Origin: Hyphomicrobium sp.
Lineage (GTDB): Bacteria > Pseudomonadota > Alphaproteobacteria > Rhizobiales > Hyphomicrobiaceae
Reading direction: 5' to 3'
Assembly (NCBI RefSeq): GCF_009026145.1
Contig: NZ_WBUE01000012.1
Coordinates: forward strand, 38,101-102,100
Length of the DNA stretch: 64,000 nt
Part shown: positions 57,801 to 64,000 of the stretch, piece by piece
Layout of the letters: the number at the start of each line of letters is the position of its first letter
Numbering within the stretch: position 1 is the first letter of the stretch
Position numbers and translations under genes: made by a program
Notes under the pieces: generated by a model
The model's input: only the letters and a program-made list of their open reading frames with translations
Database searches by the model: none
What the model was told of the DNA's origin: nothing

Positions 57801-59093
57801 ATGCCGGGCTCGCTGCGCGTCGTCGGCATCGTGGCGGGCGGCGGGAGTCTGCCGCGCGAGATCGCCGAGCACGTCAGGGCGAGCGGTGGGACAGTGCACA
57901 TCGTGTCGATCATCGGCGAAGCCGACCGCGATTTGAGCGATTTCCCGCTCACCAGGGTGGGCTGGGCGCAGATCGGCGGCATGGTGCGTGCGCTGCGCAA
58001 CGCCGGCGCCACTGAGCTGGTGATTGTCGGCTCCGTGCGCCGGCCGGATCTTTCGGCCATCAAGCCGGACCTCGGCTTTTTCCTCAATCTTCCGGCCATC
58101 GCGCGCGTCGTCAGGTCCACGGGCGACGATAGCGTGTTGAGCCGGGTCGTGCGCTTTTTCGAAAGCAAGGGCTTCAAGGTCGTCTCGCCGGTCGATGTTG
58201 CGCCTTCCCTGCTGGTCGAGGAGGGCGCGCTCGGCGCGCTGCACGCGGACGCGCACGAGATGGTCGACATCGCGCGCGGGTTCGACGTCGTGCGCGCGCT
58301 GGGGCCGTTCGACGTCGGGCAGGCGGTGGTCGTCACCGACGGGCGCATCGAGGCGATCGAGGGCGCCGAGAATACCGACGCCATGCTGGCGCGTCTGGCG
58401 CTGCAGCGGCATCGGCCCGAGGGTGGTGTCGGCCCCCGCCGCGGCGTGCTCGTCAAGCGCCCGAAACCCCGCCAGGAAATGCGCGTCGACATGCCGGCCA
58501 TCGGACCGGGGACCGTGGAGCGCGCGTTGGCCGCAAGCTTGCGCGGCATCGCCGTGCTGGCCAAGGGCGCCATCGCGTTGGAGCGCGGCGAGCTCATCCG
58601 CAGTGCCGACGCGGGCGGGCTGTTTGTAAAAGGTGCCGTCGACCGCGGCATCGCCGTCGCGTCGGCCGCGCCGAAGGTGTCGTTCGTGAGGCTCGGCAGG
58701 GTGTCGGCCAGCCCGCGCCAGATCGCCGATGCGACAAGGGGTGCCGCGCTGCTCAGTGCTTTGAGGCCATTCCGGATGAGCGGCGGCACGGTCATCGACC
58801 GCGGCCACGTGCTGGCCATCGAGTGCGGCGAGGGTATCGCGTCGCTCATCGCCCGCTCCGGCAGCCTGCATCAGTGGGGGCGCCGCCACTGGGGGCGGCG
58901 CGCGGCCGTCGCCGTCGTCTCCGGAGCCGTCGCCGCCGATCTTAACTCGGTCATCTCCGCTGCCGCCGCGGCGCACCTCGCCGGTATCGCGGTGCTCGGT
59001 CGCTCGGCCGACGAGCTCGCACACGGCGTAGCACTCGCCGACCGGCACCGGCTGTTTCTCATTGCCGCGCCCCACCCGGGAGGCAGCGCATGA
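57801..59093 (+). CDS. lpxI: UDP-2,3-diacylglucosamine diphosphatase LpxI with extra C-terminal domain
   Basis: LpxI replaces LpxH in most Alphaproteobacteria and makes lipid X from UDP-2,3-diacylglucosamine. The product is 430 residues where the family has about 280. The normal part ends near residue 278: N-terminal GIVAGGGSLPREIAEHV, then GVLVKRPKPRQEMRVDMPAI and ADAGGLFVKG. Residues 326-430 resemble a worn second copy of the C-terminal domain: GGTVIDRGHVLAIE matches QAVVVTDGRIEAIE, and AAAAHLAGIAVLG matches ALAASLRGIAVLA, but the R.D.P motif is missing. It overlaps lpxB by four bases. Confidence 0.9.
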   Translation: MPGSLRVVGIVAGGGSLPREIAEHVRASGGTVHIVSIIGEADRDLSDFPLTRVGWAQIGGMVRALRNAGATELVIVGSVRRPDLSAIKPDLGFFLNLPAIARVVRSTGDDSVLSRVVRFFESKGFKVVSPVDVAPSLLVEEGALGALHADAHEMVDIARGFDVVRALGPFDVGQAVVVTDGRIEAIEGAENTDAMLARLALQRHRPEGGVGPRRGVLVKRPKPRQEMRVDMPAIGPGTVERALAASLRGIAVLAKGAIALERGELIRSADAGGLFVKGAVDRGIAVASAAPKVSFVRLGRVSASPRQIADATRGAALLSALRPFRMSGGTVIDRGHVLAIECGEGIASLIARSGSLHQWGRRHWGRRAAVAVVSGAVAADLNSVISAAAAAHLAGIAVLGRSADELAHGVALADRHRLFLIAAPHPGGSA

Positions 59094-60346
59094 GCCTCAC
59101 CGACCGCGCCGCGGCTGCACGGCCCGCCACGTCGGGACGCATCGGCAAGGGGGGGCCTGCCGCCGGCCGCGACGACCTGCGCATCTTCCTCGTCGCCGGC
59201 GAACACTCGGGCGATGCGCTGGGCGGCAAGCTGATGAGCGCGCTCAGTGCCCAGTGCAAAGGGCGCATTCACTATCTCGGCGTCGGCGGCGAGGACATGG
59301 AGCGCGCCGGCCTCGCCTCCCAGTTCCCGCTTTCCGACGTCGCCGTCATGGGACCATTGTCGATCCTGCCGCGCCTGCCGCGCATCATGGCGCGCGTCTA
59401 CCGCACGGTGGACGCCGCCGTCGCCGCCGAGCCCGATGCCGTCGTCATCATCGACGCACCGGAGTTCACGCATCCCATCGCCAAGCGCATCCGCAAGCGC
59501 TTGCCGTTCGTTCCCATCATCGACTACGTGTCGCCAAGCGTGTGGGCGTGGCGCCCCGGGCGGGCGCGCAAGATGCGCCCTTACGTCGATCACGTGCTGG
59601 CGCTGTTGCCATTCGAGCCGGCCGTGCACCAGCGCCTCGGCGGGCCGCCGTGCACGTACGTCGGCCATCCGCTCATCGAGCGCCTCGACTGGCTGCACGA
59701 CCTCGATGCCGCGCCGCTGATCGAGCGTCTCAAGCTCGATCCCGGCCGTCTCGTCCTCGTCGTGTTGCCGGGCAGCCGCGCCTCCGAGGTGACGCGCCTC
59801 ATGGGTCCGTTCGGCGAGGCGCTGGAGCTGCTGCATGCCCGCCGCATCCGTCCGCAGGTGATCATCCCGGTCGTGCCGCACGTGCGCGCGTTCATCGAGC
59901 GGCACATGCAGTCATGGACGGTGAAGCCGCACCTCATCGAGGGCGAGGAGGACAAGTTCCGCGCCTTCAAGCTGGCGCACGCGGCGCTGGCCGCGTCCGG
60001 GACGGTGACGTTGCAGCTGGCGCTCGCCGGCACGCCGATGGTCGTCGCCTACAAGGTCGATGCAGTAGCGGCGCGCCTGCGCTTCCTGCTCAACGTGCCC
60101 TCGGTGGTGCTCGCCAACCTCGTGCTCGAGGAAAATGTCTTTCCCGAGTTCCTGCAGGAGGAGTGCACGCCGCAGAATCTGGCCAGCGCTTTAGAGCAGC
60201 TGTTGCGCGATACCCCCGAACGCCGCGCTCAGCTCGCCGCGCTGGCCCGCATTCCGCCCAAGATGTTGCTCGATGGCGGCACTCCCAGCGACTTTGCGGC
60301 CGAGATCGTGCTCGACTACGCCGCGCATGGCCGCCGGCAGATGTGA
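59090..60346 (+). CDS. lpxB: Lipid-A-disaccharide synthase
   Basis: LpxB joins lipid X and UDP-2,3-diacylglucosamine into the lipid A disaccharide at the inner membrane. The 418-residue glycosyltransferase shows FLVAGEHSGDALGGKLM, VAVMGPLSILPRLPRIM, YVSPSVWAWRPGRARKM, CTYVGHPLIERL, VLPGSRASEVTRLMGPF and SGTVTLQLALAGTPMVVAYK. The first 28 residues precede the conserved domain and are variable. Termination is shared with gltA by the hairpin at 60347-60378. Confidence 0.96.
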   Translation: MSLTDRAAAARPATSGRIGKGGPAAGRDDLRIFLVAGEHSGDALGGKLMSALSAQCKGRIHYLGVGGEDMERAGLASQFPLSDVAVMGPLSILPRLPRIMARVYRTVDAAVAAEPDAVVIIDAPEFTHPIAKRIRKRLPFVPIIDYVSPSVWAWRPGRARKMRPYVDHVLALLPFEPAVHQRLGGPPCTYVGHPLIERLDWLHDLDAAPLIERLKLDPGRLVLVVLPGSRASEVTRLMGPFGEALELLHARRIRPQVIIPVVPHVRAFIERHMQSWTVKPHLIEGEEDKFRAFKLAHAALAASGTVTLQLALAGTPMVVAYKVDAVAARLRFLLNVPSVVLANLVLEENVFPEFLQEECTPQNLASALEQLLRDTPERRAQLAALARIPPKMLLDGGTPSDFAAEIVLDYAAHGRRQM

Positions 60347-60378
60347 CGACGGCCGGCGGTGCGAGCCGTCGGCCGTCG
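60347..60378. terminator. Bidirectional terminator between lpxB and gltA
   Basis: CGACGGCCGGCGG at 60347-60359 pairs with CCGTCGGCCGTCG at 60366-60378 (13 pairs, one wobble) with a 6-base loop, in the 62-base gap between the convergent genes. There is no T run on either side. Confidence 0.6.
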
Positions 60379-60408
60379 CTAGCCCCCGAAGATCTCGCAA
60401 GCGCGCGA

Positions 60409-61725
60409 TCAGCGCTGATCGATCGGCACGTAGTTGCGTTCCGTGGCGCCCATGTAGAGCTGGCGCGGACGCCCGATGCGCTGCTCGGGATCCTCGATCA
60501 TCTCCTTCCACTGCGCGATCCAGCCGACGGTGCGAGCGATGGCGAACAAGACCGTGAACATCGAGACGGGGAAGCCAAGCGCGCGCAGCGTGATGCCGGA
60601 GTAGAAGTCGATGTTCGGATAGAGCTTCTTCTCGATGAAGTACTCGTCCTGCAGCGCGATGCGCTCCAGCTCCATGGCCACCGCGAGCAGCGGCTCGTTC
60701 CTGATGCCGAGCGCGTCCAGCACCTCGTGGCAGGTCTTCTGCATCACCTTGGCGCGCGGATCGTAGTTCTTGTAGACGCGGTGGCCGAAACCCATCAGGC
60801 GGAAGCCGGAGTTCTTGTCCTTCGCCTTTTTGATGAACTCGGGAATGCGATCCACGGTGCCGATCTCGGTCAGCATGTTGAGCGCCGCCTCGTTGGCGCC
60901 GCCGTGCGCCGGGCCCCACAGGCAAGCGATGCCGGCGGCGATGCAGGCAAAGGGGTTGGCGCCCGAGGAGCCGGCCAGGCGCACCGTCGAGGTCGAGGCG
61001 TTCTGCTCGTGGTCGGCATGCAGGATGAAGATGCGGTCGAGGGCGCGCGTCAGCACCGGGTTGGCGATGTACGGCTCGCACGGAATGGCGAAGCACATCT
61101 GTAGGAAGTTGGTGGTGAAGTCGAGGTCGTTGCGCGGATAGATGAACGGCTGGCCGATGGAATACTTGTAGGCCATCGAGGCGATGGTCGGCATCTTCGC
61201 CAGCATGCGATGGCTGGCCACGGCGCGCTGCTCGGGATCGTTGATGTCGGTCGAGTCGTGATAGAAGGCCGACAATGCGCCGACCGTGCCGACCATCACC
61301 GCCATCGGATGCGCGTCGCGCCGGAACCCGGTGAAGAAGCGCGTCATCTGCTCGTGCAGCATCGTGTGACGCGTGATGGTGGCGCGGAAGCCGTCGTACT
61401 GCTCCTTGTTCGGTAGCTCGCCATGCAGGAGCAGGTAGCAGACCTCGAGGAAGTTCGACTGCTCCGCCAGCTGGTCGATCGGATAGCCGCGATAGAGCAG
61501 CACGCCATCATCACCGTCGATATAGGTGATGCGCGACATGCAGTTGGCCGTCGACGTGAAGCCGGGGTCGTAGGTGAAGCAGCCGGTGTCGCGGTAGAGC
61601 TTGCCGACGTCGATCACGTCGGGCCCCAGCGTGCCGCTGCGCACCGGCATCGTGGTCGATTTGCCTTCGAGCGAAAGCTCGGCGGTGCGTTCCTCGGTCT
61701 TGGGCGCTATTTCGTGAACGTTCAT
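60409..61725 (-). CDS. gltA: Citrate synthase (type II)
   Basis: GltA condenses acetyl-CoA and oxaloacetate to start the citric acid cycle. The 438-residue product is of the hexameric, NADH-sensitive type: [38 protein letters not shown], the catalytic His regions in [20 protein letters not shown] and [17 protein letters not shown], and the catalytic Asp near [16 protein letters not shown]. Length is normal. Confidence 0.97.
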   Translation of the reverse strand: MNVHEIAPKTEERTAELSLEGKSTTMPVRSGTLGPDVIDVGKLYRDTGCFTYDPGFTSTANCMSRITYIDGDDGVLLYRGYPIDQLAEQSNFLEVCYLLLHGELPNKEQYDGFRATITRHTMLHEQMTRFFTGFRRDAHPMAVMVGTVGALSAFYHDSTDINDPEQRAVASHRMLAKMPTIASMAYKYSIGQPFIYPRNDLDFTTNFLQMCFAIPCEPYIANPVLTRALDRIFILHADHEQNASTSTVRLAGSSGANPFACIAAGIACLWGPAHGGANEAALNMLTEIGTVDRIPEFIKKAKDKNSGFRLMGFGHRVYKNYDPRAKVMQKTCHEVLDALGIRNEPLLAVAMELERIALQDEYFIEKKLYPNIDFYSGITLRALGFPVSMFTVLFAIARTVGWIAQWKEMIEDPEQRIGRPRQLYMGATERNYVPIDQR

Positions 61726-62035
61726 GGCGCGGAAATCCTATGATACCCGGCAGAGGGAATGGGTTGCGAGCACTCGGAGGAGGCCTTCCGGCGAGGTTCT
61801 CAAGCAGCGTTCCCCTATGAGCGTCTTACTTGTGGTCGATACGGCAAATACGGCTTCTGCCGCGTGTAGTGAGGCCATGCTACACTACTTTTGCAGCGCA
61901 ACATAGCTACCTCGAAAGGCGCGCCGCACCGCAGCGAACGCTCCCCGGACAGGCCAAGTTCCGTATGCCATCTGCCTGATCAGCGGAACCCTACCAATGT
62001 CCCCCTAGCGTGGCAGGGTGCAACAGGCGCCGGCC
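61726..62035. other. Intergenic region between gltA and gltX
   Basis: This 310-base gap lies upstream of gltA and downstream of gltX (both minus strand). It contains the inverted repeat GTGTAG (61864-61869) and CTACAC (61880-61885), about 140 bases upstream of gltA, which might be an operator. I cannot place a gltA promoter with confidence and see no gene. Confidence 0.4.
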
Positions 62036-63475
62036 CTAAGTGGCCTGGTCGCGGATGCGGGCCAGCGCCTCCTCGCGCCCCAGCACGGCCATGACGTCGA
62101 ACACCGGCGGCGACACAGATTTACCGGTGAGCGCGGCGCGCAAGGGCTGCGCCACCTTGCCGAGCTTGGCCCCCGCCGCCTCGGCATAACTGCGCACGAT
62201 CGCCTCCAGCTCGGTGGCCGACCAGCGACTGGCGGCCTCCAGCCTGGGCAGCAGCTTGTTCAGCGTTTGGCGGCCCTCCACATCGAGCAGCTTCTGCGCC
62301 TTCTCGTCGAGCGCTAAGGGCCGGTCGGCGAACAGGAATTCGGCGCCGTGGATCAGCTCGACCAGCGTCTTGGCCCGCTCCTTGAGGCCCGGCATGGCGA
62401 TGAGCAGTTTGGCGCGCATGTTGGCATCGAGGCGCTCGGTGATCGCCGCGCCGCCCGGCAGGTAGGGCAGCAGGTCCTCGATGCGTAGCAGCAACTCCTG
62501 ATCGTCGGCCGAACGGATGTAGTGGCCGTTGAGGTCCTCGAGCTTGGCGAAGTCGAAGCGCGCCGCCGCGCGGTTGATGTCCTTGAGGTCGAACCAGTCG
62601 AGCATCTGCGAGGTCGACATGATCTCGTCGTTGCCGTGGCTCCAGCCGAGACGCGCGAGGTAGTTGCGCAGCGCCGCCGGCAGGTAGCCCATCTCCTTGT
62701 AGGCTTCGACGCCGAGGGCGCCGTGGCGCTTCGACAGCTTGGCGCCGTCGGGCCCGTGGATGAGCGGCACATGGGCAAAGAGCGGCACCTGCCAACCCAT
62801 GGCCTGGTAGATCTGCGTCTGGCGCGCGGCGTTGGTCAGGTGGTCGACGCCACGGATGATGTGCGTGATCTTCATGTCGTGGTCGTCGACGACGACGGCG
62901 AGATTGTAGGTCGGATTGCCGTCGCTCCTGAGGATGATGAGGTCATCGAGCTCCTTGTTGGCGAACACGACACGGCCCTGCACCAGGTCGTCGACCACCG
63001 TCTCGCCCTCGCGCGGGGCCTTGAGGCGGATGACGTAGGGAACGCCCGCGGGCGCCTCGGAAGGGTCGCGGTCGCGCCAGGGCGAGCGGATGGTGAGCGG
63101 GCGCTTCTCCGCCTGCGCCTCCTCGCGCATCTTGTCGAGCTCGGCCGGCGTCAGCCAGCACTTGTAGGCGCGGCCGCGGGCGAGCAGCTCCTCGGCCACC
63201 TGCCGGTGGCGCTGGGCGCGGGCGAACTGCGAGACGGTGTCGCCGTCCCAGTCGAGCTGCAGCCACTTGAGGCCGTCGAGGATTGCCGCCACGGCCGCCG
63301 GGTTGTTGCGCTCGCGATCGGTATCCTCGATGCGCAGCAGGATCTTGCCGCCGCGGCCCTTGGCGTAGAGCCAGTTGAACAGGGCGGTGCGCGCGCCGCC
63401 GATGTGCAGATAGCCGGTGGGCGATGGGGCAAAGCGCACGACCGGCGCGCCGCCGTTGCGTGTCTTCTCGGTCAT
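62036..63475 (-). CDS. gltX: Glutamyl-tRNA synthetase
   Basis: GltX charges tRNA-Glu (class I). With ATG at 63475 the 479-residue product starts [20 protein letters not shown] and has the HIGH-type motif [30 protein letters not shown], and the KMSKS equivalent [14 protein letters not shown]. The open frame continues far upstream but that stretch lies over comEC on the other strand and has no synthetase likeness. It is divergent from comEC by 88 bases. Confidence 0.96.
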   Translation of the reverse strand: MTEKTRNGGAPVVRFAPSPTGYLHIGGARTALFNWLYAKGRGGKILLRIEDTDRERNNPAAVAAILDGLKWLQLDWDGDTVSQFARAQRHRQVAEELLARGRAYKCWLTPAELDKMREEAQAEKRPLTIRSPWRDRDPSEAPAGVPYVIRLKAPREGETVVDDLVQGRVVFANKELDDLIILRSDGNPTYNLAVVVDDHDMKITHIIRGVDHLTNAARQTQIYQAMGWQVPLFAHVPLIHGPDGAKLSKRHGALGVEAYKEMGYLPAALRNYLARLGWSHGNDEIMSTSQMLDWFDLKDINRAAARFDFAKLEDLNGHYIRSADDQELLLRIEDLLPYLPGGAAITERLDANMRAKLLIAMPGLKERAKTLVELIHGAEFLFADRPLALDEKAQKLLDVEGRQTLNKLLPRLEAASRWSATELEAIVRSYAEAAGAKLGKVAQPLRAALTGKSVSPPVFDVMAVLGREEALARIRDQAT

Positions 63476-63563
63476 CTTGTTATCGATTGGCGTTGAGATG
63501 CGGGAGATCAGCCGGCGATGTAGCATGCTTAGCCGGGACGGGTAAGGGGCGCCGGGGGCGGAT

Positions 63564-64000
63564 ATGCTGGGGACGGCCGGCAGCGACAATGGCGGCGGTT
63601 TGCTGGCGGCTCTGGCGCGCCGGCTCGAAGCCGAGCAGGAGCGCTGGTTCTGCTGGCTGCCGGTACTCATCGGCTGCGGCATCGGCGCGTACTTTGCTTT
63701 GCCGGTCGAGCCCTCCGTGCCGACGGCGCTGGTGCCGCTCCTCGTCGTGCTGGCCTGGCGCGCCTCCGGCACGCCTCGCACGCCATTGCTATCGCTCCTC
63801 ATCGCGGGGCTCATCGCCGTGGCGTTCGGCCTGGCGCTCGCCAAGCTGCGCGTCGAGTGGGTGCGCGCGCCGGTGCTCGCGCGACAGCTCAATAGCGTCG
63901 AGGTGCGTGGATGGGTCGAGCTCATCGAGCCGCGCCCCGCGGGCGGCCAGCGGCTAACGCTGCGCGTCACGGCGCTCGGCGATCTGGCCGAGACGGAGCG
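63564..64000 (+). CDS. comEC: ComEC/Rec2 family competence protein, N-terminal part
   Basis: The first 145 codons are present and the frame runs off the window. The N-terminus reads [20 protein letters not shown] and [15 protein letters not shown], then hydrophobic segments and [20 protein letters not shown], which fit the N-terminal (DUF4131) region of ComEC, the inner membrane channel for DNA uptake. ComEC next to gltX, divergently, is common in Rhizobiales. Whether the gene is intact cannot be judged here. Confidence 0.85.
   Translation, partial: MLGTAGSDNGGGLLAALARRLEAEQERWFCWLPVLIGCGIGAYFALPVEPSVPTALVPLLVVLAWRASGTPRTPLLSLLIAGLIAVAFGLALAKLRVEWVRAPVLARQLNSVEVRGWVELIEPRPAGGQRLTLRVTALGDLAETE

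Noticed and set aside
62036..63970. A 644-residue form of glutamyl-tRNA synthetase
   Set aside because: The extra N-terminal part overlaps comEC on the opposite strand and lacks likeness to the family; ATG at 63475 gives the normal N-terminus.

Overview
The window is 64 kb of GC-rich, densely coding chromosome. Gene content and order point to an alphaproteobacterium of the Hyphomicrobiales (Rhizobiales). Signs of this are clpP-clpX-lon-hupB followed by tRNA-Val and tRNA-Asp, a 14-gene nuo cluster for complex I, birA-RNase J-mce-DUF1467-proS-lolCD-dnaE, and rpsB-tsf-pyrH-frr-uppS-cdsA-dxr-rseP-bamA-lpxD-fabZ-lpxA-lpxI-lpxB facing gltA and gltX. An S2 protein with a long C-terminal extension, and LpxI in place of LpxH, also fit. 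I do not assign a genus.

Bases 1-6092 hold protein quality control (ClpP end, ClpX, Lon), the nucleoid protein HU, two tRNA genes and a DUF1993 gene. Bases 6045-9713 look like an accreted island at the tRNA-Asp gene. The 3' half of the tRNA and its flank are duplicated in tandem. A third tRNA 3' fragment closes a segment carrying a TetR regulator, a Tat-exported zinc metallohydrolase and a SoxYZ-like carrier. The last two belong to a quinoprotein-associated relay, but no PQQ dehydrogenase is present.

Bases 10037-28803 are the nuo cluster, in order A to N. It is interrupted by accessory genes: a membrane protein, a FlK-like thioesterase, a GFA-type zinc protein, a lower-GC membrane-anchored ParA-like ATPase, a small basic protein and two small membrane proteins. 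Bases 28800-41189 carry biotin ligase, RNase J, methylmalonyl-CoA epimerase, DUF1467, an archaeal/eukaryote-like prolyl-tRNA synthetase, the LolCD exporter, a VOC protein and DNA polymerase III alpha. Bases 41176-44580 are an accessory patch: a lipoprotein of low GC, a YkuD-type protein lacking its expected catalytic cysteine, a repeat-rich gap and an RMD1/DUF155 protein. Bases 44783-60346 run from translation (S2, EF-Ts, RRF) through UMP kinase and isoprenoid/phospholipid synthesis to outer membrane assembly and lipid A. Citrate synthase and glutamyl-tRNA synthetase follow on the minus strand, and a truncated comEC ends the window.

The most striking non-coding signal is a 166-167 bp twin-hairpin element present twice, between nuoL and nuoM and between tsf and pyrH. 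Each hairpin begins and ends with CTAG. The two copies differ at seven base-paired positions with compensation on the other arm, and only one change is uncompensated. In the nuo copy the element supplies the nuoL stop codon and the nuoM ribosome-binding site and abuts the nuoM ATG. Other notable points are a degenerate duplication of the LpxI C-terminal domain, a ProRS of another type in the standard proS locus, and a three-copy dispersed palindromic repeat. All assignments come from reading the sequence; no database search was run.
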